64,000 nt of DNA from OMPR01 sp965183835. GTDB taxonomy: Bacteria > Pseudomonadota > Alphaproteobacteria > Rhodobacterales > Rhodobacteraceae. Location: assembly GCA_965183835.1 (NCBI GenBank), contig CBCYME010000011.1, positions 62,001-126,000 of the forward strand, in the 5' to 3' direction. A program made the translations under genes and the position numbers. The number at the start of each line of letters is the position of its first letter. Position 1 is the stretch's first letter. Shown in pieces: positions 43,263 through 51,464 of the stretch. Below the pieces are notes generated by a model. That model had not been told where the DNA came from. It worked only from the letters and a program-made list of their open reading frames with translations, and ran no database searches.

Positions 43263-45065
43263 TCAACGACTTGCTTTGACGGTCACATAGTCCCCCGGCG
43301 CGGGTGCAAGGCGCGGATGATCCGAATCGCCGGTATCACGCGCCGGAACTTGCTTGCCTGACCGCTTTTTCAACCAGGTTTCCCACATCGGCCACCACGA
43401 TCCGGCGTGGTAATCGGCCTCTTTCATCCAGGTCTCGGCATCCCCCTTCAGATCAGGGTTCAGGTAATGACCGTATTTCTTTTTGCTGGGTGGGTTCACG
43501 ATACCTGCAATGTGACCTGACTCTGAAACCACGAACGTTTTGTTCCGCGACCCCATCTTCTGTACACCCCGATAGCAATCTTTCCACGCCGCAATGTGAT
43601 CCGTTTCGCAAGTGATCGACATCAATGGGATGTCCACCTCCTTCAAGTTCAGCGTATGCCCCATCAGCTCGAACCCGCCATCGGCAAATTCGTTGCGCTG
43701 ACACAGACCCCGCAAATACTCCACCGCCATCTTGGCCGGCAGGTTGGCCCCATCCCCGTTCCAATACAACAGATCAAACGCAGGCGGTGTTTCCCCCAAC
43801 ATGTAACTGCGGATCGCAGGCGAATAGATCAGATCGTTGGACCGCAGATACGAGAACGTCCGCGCCATGATGTACGAGCGCAGAATGCCCTGCTTGTTCA
43901 CCTCTTCTTCGATGCCATCAATGAAATCATTCTGCAAAAACGGGGTGAATTCCCCCTGATCCGAGAAATCCGTCAGCGCCGTAAAGAAGGTCGCCGATTT
44001 CACTGTCTTATCGCCACGCTGTTTCAACAACGACAGCGTCAGGCTCAGCGTGGTACCCGCGATGCAATAGCCCACCGCGTTGACCTGCTTGACGTTGCAG
44101 ATCTTTTTGACCTCATCAAAGGCGGTCAGGAACCCGTCCTGAATGTAATCTTCCAGCCCGATTTCCGCATGCGAGGTATCAGGGTTCACCCAGCTGACCA
44201 CAAACAGGGTATAGCCCTGCTCGGTCACCCATTTGATCATGCTGTTCTGGGCCTTGAGATCCAAAATGTAGAATTTGTTGATCCAAGGCGGAAACAGCAC
44301 GATAGGGATATCGTGCACAGTTTCAGTCACCGGTTTGTATTGGATCAGCTCCATCATATTGTTGCGGAACACCACATCACCCGGCGTGGTGGCAATATTG
44401 CCGCCCAGCTCAAACGCGGTTTCATCCGCCAGCCGCACAATCAGCTCGCCTTTGTTGGCCTCAAGATCGGCCACCATGTTTTCCAACCCCTTCACCAGCG
44501 ATTGGCCTTCGGTTTCGACGGCCTTTTCCAAAGCATCCGGGTTGGTCGCGAGAAAATTGGTCGGCGCCATCATATCAACAATTTGCTGCGCGAAATATTG
44601 CAGCCGCTGTTTTTCGGTGGGGTCGTCTTCGTTCACCTCTGAAAGCGCCTGTTCAATTGTGGCGGCATTGGTGAGATATTGTTGTTTGATAAAATGGAAA
44701 TAGGGGTTGGTGTCCCACATGGGGTTTGCGAAACGGCGATCTTTGGGGGCCTCCTCGCCCGTTTCGATCCCGCCCGAGGTCAGCGATTTCTGCGCCTCAG
44801 CGAAATTCATCACTGTTTTGCCCCAGAATTCGATCTGCTGTTCCCACAACTTGGCGGGATTTTGCGCAGCGTCCGCCCAATAAGCCGTTGCTGCCTTTGC
44901 GAAAAGATCTTGATTCGGACCATCCAGCGCCGGGTGGTGCGGATTTTTCCCAGACATAATTTCGACCAAGCGTTTGGATAATTCCTCAACCTTGGTCATA
45001 TTTTCTTTAAGGCGTTCAAAGTGTTCGCCGGTCAATTCCGGTGCGTTGTCTTGGCCAGTTGTCAT
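43263..45065 (-). CDS. phaC: Class I poly(3-hydroxybutyrate) synthase
   Basis: 600 residues. The helical N-terminal domain includes AYWADAAQNPAKLWEQQIEFW. The alpha/beta hydrolase core has the lipase-like box GYCIAG with nucleophile Cys334, the catalytic His in VVSESGHIAGIVNPP, and LFPPWINKFYILDLKAQNSM upstream, all class I PhaC marks. It polymerises 3-hydroxybutyryl-CoA at the granule surface. It is divergent from phaZ with a PhaR-type site in between and lies upstream of phaP on the same strand. Confidence 0.96.
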   Translation of the reverse strand: MTTGQDNAPELTGEHFERLKENMTKVEELSKRLVEIMSGKNPHHPALDGPNQDLFAKAATAYWADAAQNPAKLWEQQIEFWGKTVMNFAEAQKSLTSGGIETGEEAPKDRRFANPMWDTNPYFHFIKQQYLTNAATIEQALSEVNEDDPTEKQRLQYFAQQIVDMMAPTNFLATNPDALEKAVETEGQSLVKGLENMVADLEANKGELIVRLADETAFELGGNIATTPGDVVFRNNMMELIQYKPVTETVHDIPIVLFPPWINKFYILDLKAQNSMIKWVTEQGYTLFVVSWVNPDTSHAEIGLEDYIQDGFLTAFDEVKKICNVKQVNAVGYCIAGTTLSLTLSLLKQRGDKTVKSATFFTALTDFSDQGEFTPFLQNDFIDGIEEEVNKQGILRSYIMARTFSYLRSNDLIYSPAIRSYMLGETPPAFDLLYWNGDGANLPAKMAVEYLRGLCQRNEFADGGFELMGHTLNLKEVDIPLMSITCETDHIAAWKDCYRGVQKMGSRNKTFVVSESGHIAGIVNPPSKKKYGHYLNPDLKGDAETWMKEADYHAGSWWPMWETWLKKRSGKQVPARDTGDSDHPRLAPAPGDYVTVKASR

Positions 45066-45089
45066 TTAAAGGAATCCCCCCTAGTCTCG

Positions 45090-45100
45090 CTGCTACGCAG
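45090..45100. promoter_or_regulatory. PhaR operator in the phaC-phaZ divergent promoter, CTGC-TAC-GCAG
   Basis: A third perfect CTGC-N3-GCAG site in the 112-base region between the divergent phaC and phaZ starts. It would allow PhaR to control synthesis and breakdown together. Confidence 0.65.
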
Positions 45101-45177
45101 AATAACGTCGTGGGTTGCGGGGGGCAAAGCGACGAATGGTCCGGGTTTATCCGGTATTTTATTAGGAGAGCCAATCG

Positions 45178-46455
45178 ATGCGCTATATGATGACCTACGA
45201 CCTGATGGAAACGGTGCGAAACACCAATCAGTGGCTCGGCGCATCTGCCAATTCCATGGCATCTTATCCCATGTTTGCGATGATGCCCAACCCCGCCCTG
45301 AACTGGATGGCGGCGTGGGGCGAAGTCACCGAACGCACGTTCCAGCGTATGGTTGTCAAACCCGATTGGGGCATCCGCACCTTTACTTGCGAAGACGGCA
45401 AAGACCACCTGGTCGACATCCGCACCGTCGTCGAAGGTCCCTTTGGCGATCTGATCCATTTCAAAGTGAACGGCCGCGAAGAACAACCCCGCAAGGTTCT
45501 GCTGGTCGCCCCTATGTCTGGCCATTACGCAACCCTGCTGCGCTCTACCGTCAAAAGCCTGATGGTCAACTGCGAAGTTTACATTACCGACTGGCACAAC
45601 GCCCGCGACATTCCCGTCTCGGCTGGCAAGTTCGACGTCGAAGATTACACACTCTATCTGGTTGATTTTATGCGCGAAATGGGTCCCGACACCCATGTCA
45701 TCGCCGTGTGCCAACCTGCCCCACTGACCTTGGCCGCAACCGCCTATCTGGCCGAACAGGACCCCGACGCGCAGCCCCTGTCGCTGACCCTGATCGGCGG
45801 GCCTGTGAACCCAGATGCCAACGCCACCGAAGTCACCGATTTCGGCCGCCGCGTCACCATGGGCCAGCTCGAAGAAACCATGATTCAACAGGTGGGTTTC
45901 AAATACCCCGGCGTGGGTCGCATGGTCTATCCCGGCCTGCTGCAGCTGTCGTCCTTCATGTCGATGAACGGCGAGCGTCACTCCAAAGCGTTTCAGGATC
46001 AGATCCAGCGCGCCATGCGGGGCGAAGCCTCGGATCATGATGCGCACAACCGGTTTTATGATGAATACTTGGCCGTCATGGACATGACCGCCGAATTCTA
46101 TCTGTCCACCGTCGAACGCGTGTTCAAAAACTGTGAAATCGCCAAAAACGAATTCACCGTCAAAGGCCACAAAATCGACATGGGCAAAATAACCAACGTC
46201 GCGGTGAAAACCGTCGAAGGTGCAAATGATGACATTTCCGCGCCCGGTCAGTGCATCGCAGCATTGGACCTGTGCACCAGCCTGCCCGACAGCAAAAAGG
46301 CCAGCCACGTCGAACCCGGCGCCGGTCACTATGGTATCTTTGCGGGCCGCAGCTGGCGCGACAACATTCGCCCGTTGGTCATCGATTTCATGAACGCCAA
46401 CTCGGAACGCAAGCCCGCACGCAAAGCGCCTGCGAAAAAACTGAAAGCGGTTTAA
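45178..46455 (+). CDS. phaZ: Intracellular PHB depolymerase
   Basis: 425 residues beginning MRYMMTYDLMETVRNTNQWLG. The alpha/beta hydrolase core is of the PhaZa1 type: VLLVAPMSGHYATLLRSTVKSL, YITDWHNARDIPVSAGKFDVEDY and IAVCQPAPLTLAATAYL, where the Cys of VCQPA is the nucleophile that replaces serine. His in VEPGAGHYGIFAGRSWRDNI is the base. The Lys-rich tail is common. It degrades native granules to 3-hydroxybutyrate. AGGAGAG precedes the ATG. Confidence 0.95.
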   Translation: MRYMMTYDLMETVRNTNQWLGASANSMASYPMFAMMPNPALNWMAAWGEVTERTFQRMVVKPDWGIRTFTCEDGKDHLVDIRTVVEGPFGDLIHFKVNGREEQPRKVLLVAPMSGHYATLLRSTVKSLMVNCEVYITDWHNARDIPVSAGKFDVEDYTLYLVDFMREMGPDTHVIAVCQPAPLTLAATAYLAEQDPDAQPLSLTLIGGPVNPDANATEVTDFGRRVTMGQLEETMIQQVGFKYPGVGRMVYPGLLQLSSFMSMNGERHSKAFQDQIQRAMRGEASDHDAHNRFYDEYLAVMDMTAEFYLSTVERVFKNCEIAKNEFTVKGHKIDMGKITNVAVKTVEGANDDISAPGQCIAALDLCTSLPDSKKASHVEPGAGHYGIFAGRSWRDNIRPLVIDFMNANSERKPARKAPAKKLKAV

Positions 46456-46459
46456 GATA

Positions 46460-47050
46460 ATGGGCGGGACCGCTTCCAACGATCTCGCCTTTTCCTGCAC
46501 CTGCGGGTCTGTGCAGGGGCATCTCGATGCCTCTGCTGCCAAAACTGGCAATCACGTCGTGTGTTATTGCGCCGATTGCCGCGCGGCTGAACTGTACCTC
46601 GGCCAACCTGACCCGGCCCCCGGCCCGGTTGATATCCTGCAAACAACCCCAGATGTCATCCACATCACCCAAGGCGAACAGCATCTTGGTCTGTTCCGCC
46701 TCGGCCCCAAAGGGCTGTATCGCTGGTATGCGACCTGCTGCAATGCGCCGATGTTTAACACCCTTAAGTCCCCCAAACTGGCCTTTGCTGGTATTGCTGC
46801 GGCACGACTCGTAACACCCGACCAACTGGGACCAGTGGTAAGCGAGGGGTTTATTCCCCAACCCGACGGCAAGCATAAACATAAGAACGTCGGGCGTTCG
46901 GCCTTTGCCCTGTTCCAGCGCATGATCGCCGCCCGCCTGTCCGGCCGCTGGCGCGACACGCCATTTTTTGACGTGGACACTGGTGAACCCGTTCGCCCCG
47001 CTACGATCCTGACCAAAGACGAACGCAAAAAGCTCTATCCAAACCGATAA
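46460..47050 (+). CDS. Cys-rich zinc-binding protein (DUF6151/GFA-like)
   Basis: 196 residues. The Cys pattern resembles the glutathione-dependent formaldehyde-activating (GFA) zinc fold: FSCTCGSVQGHL, VVCYCADCRAAELY and YATCCNAPMF. The rest is extended with RMIAARLSGRWRDTPFF and ends KKLYPNR. DUF6151 is my best family match, with moderate certainty. It starts five bases after the phaZ stop, so it may be co-transcribed, although no link with PHB is known. Confidence 0.8.
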   Translation: MGGTASNDLAFSCTCGSVQGHLDASAAKTGNHVVCYCADCRAAELYLGQPDPAPGPVDILQTTPDVIHITQGEQHLGLFRLGPKGLYRWYATCCNAPMFNTLKSPKLAFAGIAAARLVTPDQLGPVVSEGFIPQPDGKHKHKNVGRSAFALFQRMIAARLSGRWRDTPFFDVDTGEPVRPATILTKDERKKLYPNR

Positions 47051-47077
47051 GTCTCTGATCCTAATCAGTGCTGTCGC

Positions 47078-47629
47078 CTAATCCACATCAAGCCACAGCT
47101 TACCCGCCCGATACCCGCCCTTGATCAGGAATCCGGGCGTGCGAATTTCGCTGTGCTGTGCCTCCCAATCCCGATAGCGATCATTTGTGACGATCCGCGC
47201 GCCCAGATCACGGGCCGCCGCAAGAATATAAGGATCGGCTGGCCTTCCCTTGGGCACAACCATCACATGGTTTTCAGGCAATCCCAGTTGCTTACTAAAT
47301 CGGTGGTCATGCTGATAAGATCCCGAAACCAGATACCCTGCATTGGCATCGAACATCACACCCGGCGTAAACCCCAGTTCTTTCACCCGCGCCAGAACCT
47401 CGCGCACGGTTTGGATCTGGGGCGTTTCATCTTTCCAATACAAGACGTTGGACCCGTCCAAAATGACCCAATTCTGATCTTTTGACGGCGTGTCCCGGCT
47501 CTTGCGCACAATGCGCACAACCAGAAAAACGATCACAATCAGGGCCGCCAAAAAGGCTAGAAAATCCTGACTTGCGAACAAGGGGCGCATCGCATCAAGC
47601 ACCGCAGCATTCCAACTCATACCGACCAT
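47078..47629 (-). CDS. Membrane-anchored NYN/PIN-like ribonuclease
   Basis: 183 residues. One N-terminal membrane helix (about 20-42, FLAFLAALIVIVFLVVRIV) leads to a soluble domain with WVILDGSNVLYWKDETP, a PIN/NYN-type Asp motif, then GVMFDANAGYLVSG, and KGRPADPYILAAARDLGARIVTNDRYRDW, with the acidic cluster expected of a Zc3h12a-like RNase. The catalytic Asp residues are present. A membrane-tethered RNA nuclease is unusual. Start ATG 47629 has GGTGAG upstream; a GTG at 47650 is an alternative. Confidence 0.8.
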   Translation of the reverse strand: MVGMSWNAAVLDAMRPLFASQDFLAFLAALIVIVFLVVRIVRKSRDTPSKDQNWVILDGSNVLYWKDETPQIQTVREVLARVKELGFTPGVMFDANAGYLVSGSYQHDHRFSKQLGLPENHVMVVPKGRPADPYILAAARDLGARIVTNDRYRDWEAQHSEIRTPGFLIKGGYRAGKLWLDVD

Positions 47630-47656
47630 GTTACCACTCACCAAACTCACGATAGT

Positions 47657-48352
47657 CTAAAGCGCCAGCCACTCCCGCAAGGCCTGCGTCACAATCTCGG
47701 GCGTTTCAAGAACCGGCAAATGGCCCGCATCTTCAATCACTTGCAGGTGGGCACCGGGGATCAACTCGGCCATGAACGTGTGCCGTTTAACCGGCGTCAA
47801 CGCATCATGCGCACCACACATAATCAACGTCGGCACCTTGATCCGACGCAGGGTGCTTTGCTGGTCCGGTCGCCGTTGCAAGGCCCGAGACTGCCGTTCA
47901 AACAGATCCGGTCCCAGATCCCGCGCCATTTGATAAACGCGATCCAAAACCGCCATGCGCTGCGGTCCGGGGGCTAAAAACTCGGGCTGCATGGCTTGGC
48001 GCATCACCTCGTCCAACCGCCCCGCCTTGGCCCCGACAATCATCGGTTCTCGCGCCGCCGCAATATGGGGCGTGTCGGCCATGGCCTCGGTGTCCATCAG
48101 GCACAATCGTGTCACACGGTCCGGGGCGCGACGGATCAGCTCCATCGCGACGATACCACCCATGCTTAAGCCTGCCAAAGCAAAACGCGCAGGCAACTGT
48201 TCCAACAGGTGCGCGGCGATGTCTTCGATCCGATCGCCCTGCGTGACGGGGGCAATCGTCACCGCCCGTTCGCGCGATAAATGCAGCAACTGATGCTCAT
48301 ACAGCCGTGCGTCGCACATCATTCCCGGCACCAGAACCAATGGCTCAGTCAT
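47657..48352 (-). CDS. Alpha/beta hydrolase
   Basis: 231 residues. It starts PLVLVPGMMCDARLYEHQ (oxyanion region). It has the nucleophile elbow ALAGLSMGGIVAMEL, acid Asp in MCGAHDALTPVKRH and His in VIEDAGHLPVLETPE. No lid insertion or signal peptide is seen. Substrate unknown. The stop is close to the NYN nuclease start on the same strand. Confidence 0.9.
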   Translation of the reverse strand: MTEPLVLVPGMMCDARLYEHQLLHLSRERAVTIAPVTQGDRIEDIAAHLLEQLPARFALAGLSMGGIVAMELIRRAPDRVTRLCLMDTEAMADTPHIAAAREPMIVGAKAGRLDEVMRQAMQPEFLAPGPQRMAVLDRVYQMARDLGPDLFERQSRALQRRPDQQSTLRRIKVPTLIMCGAHDALTPVKRHTFMAELIPGAHLQVIEDAGHLPVLETPEIVTQALREWLAL

Positions 48353-48450
48353 TCCAAAACCCTTTGTGAATCAACACGTTTACTCAAACAGCACTCAAAT
48401 CCATGCTCAGCGCAGAATGCGTGTTTTGACCCCAACGGGCAAGTCTTACC

Positions 48451-49083
48451 TTAGGGATACGCGATGCCCCGAAACGGTGGGAAATCCGCATAACGGTCCT
48501 GGCGCTCAGCCAGCGGCATCTCTGGCTCCCGCCCCGCCACAATCAACCGCCCGCGCGGCGCGATATAGCTGTCGATCCGGCGCAACGGCACCGGACGCCA
48601 CACCACATTAAACGCGCACAGTTTGGGAAAAAACCAGACCTCGGAATACTCCAGATGGTCATGCATCCACCACGCCAGATCCCGCCAATCCCGGCCCAGC
48701 GCGTATTGATCGGCAAACCACGGGATCACCACCGACGCCCCCGCGATCCGCGCGTCCCCAACACCCCGGTCCCAGATATGGCATTCCAACGGGTGCGTAT
48801 TGCGCGCGCAGTTCAGTTTGTTGTCATTGCCAAACTGGTTCAGCGAGGGCGAACGATACCCAGACCGCACCGCAACCCGCCCAAAGGTTTCCTCAAGCGG
48901 GTCCATCAGCGTTTCACAAAACGCCCGCCCGGTCTCCAAAACCAGATCCGGATTATCCGGAAGGTTCTGTTTTCCGTGAAAATTACCGATCTCGGAATAC
49001 AGGAAATCGCGCATAAAGAAATGCCGTGACAGCCGCTGTCGCCCGAATGTCTCAAGGCTCCACATACTGCCGGGCGTGCGCAT
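48451..49083 (-). CDS. Peptidase M15-like protein
   Basis: 210 residues. RVAVRSGYRSPSLNQFGN resembles the zinc-peptidase M15A segment SGYRS. THPLECHIWDRGVG and a later WMHDHLEYSEVWFFPKLCAFNVVWRP offer His/Asp/Glu ligands. Known M15A enzymes cut peptidoglycan stems, but there is no signal peptide here. The enzyme may be cytosolic or a non-peptidase relative. The start overlaps the VOC gene stop by one base; it ends a four-gene overlapping operon. Confidence 0.75.
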   Translation of the reverse strand: MRTPGSMWSLETFGRQRLSRHFFMRDFLYSEIGNFHGKQNLPDNPDLVLETGRAFCETLMDPLEETFGRVAVRSGYRSPSLNQFGNDNKLNCARNTHPLECHIWDRGVGDARIAGASVVIPWFADQYALGRDWRDLAWWMHDHLEYSEVWFFPKLCAFNVVWRPVPLRRIDSYIAPRGRLIVAGREPEMPLAERQDRYADFPPFRGIAYP

Positions 49084-49511
49084 CAGCTATGCCCGTTCCA
49101 ACAGAACTCTCCGTTGGGTCCCAAGGGCGAAAACGGGTTATGGGCAATCTCCCAGATCGTGCCGTCAGGCGCGCGGAAATAGCCGTGATGCCCGCCCCAG
49201 AACACGTCCGCTGCGGGCTTCAGGATCTCTGCCCCCGCCAACGCCGCTCGATCCAGTACATCGCCAACACCGTCTTTGGTCCGGCAATTATAGCTCAGCG
49301 TCATCGCCCCCTGCCCCAAATCGGCAACAGACAGCCCGATTTCTTCGGCCAGTTTGTTCAGCGGATACAGGCCCAACACCTGGCCAATCAGGTCAAACGC
49401 GATCACCCCATCCGGGGTTTCAACACGCCGCCAGCCCAGCGCTTCGTAAAACGCCGCCGCCTGCGCCATGTCGCGCACGCCAAGCGTGATCAAACTTACG
49501 CGTTGTTCCAT
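49083..49511 (-). CDS. VOC family protein
   Basis: 142 residues in two beta-alpha-beta-beta-beta modules of the vicinal oxygen chelate fold: RVSLITLGVRDMAQAAAFYEALGWRR, FDLIGQVLGLYP, LSYNCRTKDGVGDVLD and WGGHHGYFRAPDGTIWEIAHNP. The His and Glu metal positions are only partly kept, so it may be a binding or resistance protein rather than an enzyme. It overlaps both neighbours by one base. Confidence 0.88.
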   Translation of the reverse strand: MEQRVSLITLGVRDMAQAAAFYEALGWRRVETPDGVIAFDLIGQVLGLYPLNKLAEEIGLSVADLGQGAMTLSYNCRTKDGVGDVLDRAALAGAEILKPAADVFWGGHHGYFRAPDGTIWEIAHNPFSPLGPNGEFCWNGHS

Positions 49512-50506
49512 TACTTTATCCCATGCGCCTCAAGCCACGCCACAATATCGCGGACTGTCTCATCTGTTTGCCCCGGTGACATGATATCGCCCGTTATGAC
49601 ATGCGCCGATGGATCGTCTTCGGGGCCCATCTTGACCACCTGCACCAATGCAGTTGCGCCCCACCGGCCAGCAACCTCATGGCCAAGATCCGGGCGTACA
49701 ACCCGGTCTTCGTCAGACAGCCGGAACAACGCCGGCACCGTCGCCCCAGAAAAATCAAGCGCCTCGACATCCCGCACCAAAGCCGCCAGCGGCGCCAACG
49801 CCCCCCAAGAATAGCGCGTCGTCCAATATTGGTCCTTGACGGTATCCCCGCTCGAGGTGACGCGCTCGCCCCCCATCACCAGCGGCGCCCAATATCGCGC
49901 AGCCGGCAGGTTCAACACCCATGCAAACGGGTCATTCAAACCAAAGTTGGGTGAGATGAACACCGCCGCCGCCACATCTTTGCTCAGCTCAGGGTTCAAC
50001 GCCGCCGCAGCCGCCAATGTGGCCCCCGTCGACGTCGCGATAACGACAACCCGTTCCCCAACCGCGCGTCCAGCCGCCAATGCCTCGGCCGTATCCTGCA
50101 TCCAATCTGATGCCGTCGCCTCTAGCATCGGGTCGCTGCCCCGGCCATGCCCCCGCATCCGTGTATAGACCAGATTGGCACCCAATGCCTCGGCCACCCG
50201 ATCGGGAACCGGGCGAATTTCTTCAGAGGTGGCGGAAAACCCGTGCAGATACACAACCGAATACGGCGTGCGCTGCTCTTTATAGCCATCCTGCCAGATC
50301 ACCCGCTTGGCGACCCCCGGCGTGATATCCTTGTACTGGGATTCAATGCTCTCGAAATAGACCTGAACGCCCTCGCCAAATCTGCGCGGCTCGAACTCAG
50401 GCGACAGGTTGACCTCTTCATGCGGACCAAAAACCCAGAACGCCCCGCCCACAGCGATCACCGCCAGCGCGCTGCGTCCCAGAAATTTACCCACACTGCG
50501 TATCAT
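49511..50506 (-). CDS. Membrane-anchored alpha/beta hydrolase
   Basis: 331 residues. An N-terminal hydrophobic segment (about 9-26, SALAVIAVGGAFWVF) may anchor it. SVVYLHGFSATSEEIRPVPD is the oxyanion region, VVVIATSTGATLAAAAAL the nucleophile elbow (Ser in TSTG, a variant of GxSxG), Asp in FRLSDEDRVVRPD and His near DPSAHVITGD. Substrate unknown. It overlaps the next hydrolase gene by four bases and the VOC gene by one. Confidence 0.85.
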   Translation of the reverse strand: MIRSVGKFLGRSALAVIAVGGAFWVFGPHEEVNLSPEFEPRRFGEGVQVYFESIESQYKDITPGVAKRVIWQDGYKEQRTPYSVVYLHGFSATSEEIRPVPDRVAEALGANLVYTRMRGHGRGSDPMLEATASDWMQDTAEALAAGRAVGERVVVIATSTGATLAAAAALNPELSKDVAAAVFISPNFGLNDPFAWVLNLPAARYWAPLVMGGERVTSSGDTVKDQYWTTRYSWGALAPLAALVRDVEALDFSGATVPALFRLSDEDRVVRPDLGHEVAGRWGATALVQVVKMGPEDDPSAHVITGDIMSPGQTDETVRDIVAWLEAHGIK

Positions 50507-51282
50507 ACGGCGCCCATCACATCCAACACCGCTTGTTCAATCAGCCCCAAACACGGCCCGTCCGAAAACCGATGATCCGCATCTTTGACGAGCAACAGGC
50601 GCATGTCTTCGCAGGTCGCATGTTCCAGCAACCGCACGGCGGTCTCTGTTGTCACCGCGGTATCCGCCGTGCCCTGCAAACAGCGCACCGGAAACGACAG
50701 GTTCAAAGGCGAGCGCAACACCAGCCGCTCGCGCCCATCCCTGATCATCCGCATGGTGACGTAATAAGGTTCCATGTAATCCGATGGCAGCTCAATATAC
50801 CCATCGCTCTGCAGGCATATCTTTTGCGCATCATCAAACGACGCCCACCATCCGTCTTCGGTGAAATCGGGCGCTGCGGCCACCGTGACCATGCCCGCGA
50901 TCCGATTAGCCCGTTCGCGCGCCAACAACAGCGCCTGCCAGCCCCCCATGGAGGATCCGACCACAATCAACGGCCCCTCGGTCAACGCATCAATCGCCGC
51001 CAATGTATCGGCGTGCCAATCGCCAATGCACCCCTCATCAAAAGTGCCCGAGCTTTCACCATGCCCCGAATAGTCAAACCGCAAAAATCCCTGCCCGCGC
51101 GCCTGACACCAGGCTTCAAGATGCACCGCTTTGGTGCCCTCCATATCCGACTTCAGCCCCCCAAGGAAAACCACGGTCGGACCCGCGCCTTCGGTTTTGT
51201 GATAGGCCAGTTTGTGGCCCTGTGCTGTTTCCAGAAAATCCGTCGCTGGCACGTTGGCCCCCCTTGATATTTTCCTGATCAT
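50503..51282 (-). CDS. Alpha/beta hydrolase (ABHD10-like)
   Basis: 259 residues: VVFLGGLKSDMEGTKAVHLEAWC, FLRFDYSGHGESSG, nucleophile in VVGSSMGGWQALLLA, acid and His in QGTADTAVTTE and KDADHRFSD. The GLKSDM...SGHGES pattern resembles the ABHD10 thioesterase group. Start ATG 51282 with GGGGGAAAGG upstream; the frame extends 8 codons further. It heads the overlapping four-gene operon. Confidence 0.87.
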   Translation of the reverse strand: MIRKISRGANVPATDFLETAQGHKLAYHKTEGAGPTVVFLGGLKSDMEGTKAVHLEAWCQARGQGFLRFDYSGHGESSGTFDEGCIGDWHADTLAAIDALTEGPLIVVGSSMGGWQALLLARERANRIAGMVTVAAAPDFTEDGWWASFDDAQKICLQSDGYIELPSDYMEPYYVTMRMIRDGRERLVLRSPLNLSFPVRCLQGTADTAVTTETAVRLLEHATCEDMRLLLVKDADHRFSDGPCLGLIEQAVLDVMGAV

Positions 51283-51464
51283 GCGAGGCCTTTCCCCCGT
51301 CTGCAATGCTGTTTTTGTTAGAAAACAAATTGTAACACGGCAAAGTCCCCCAATTCAGTCCCCAGACACGTCTTGACTTGCCACGCCCCCCGCTCCAAAT
51401 AGGCCGAACACATAACCCGCAACCGGGCGTTCAGTGGGCGCCAAACCGACGAGGAGCAGCCGAT

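Noticed and set aside
43596..44642. 348-codon open frame antisense to phaC
   Set aside because: phaC is complete with its catalytic residues on the other strand, and the opposing frame shows no domain.
45016..46551. 511-codon open frame antisense to phaZ
   Set aside because: Antisense shadow of an intact, motif-complete phaZ gene; no ribosome site and no recognisable domain.
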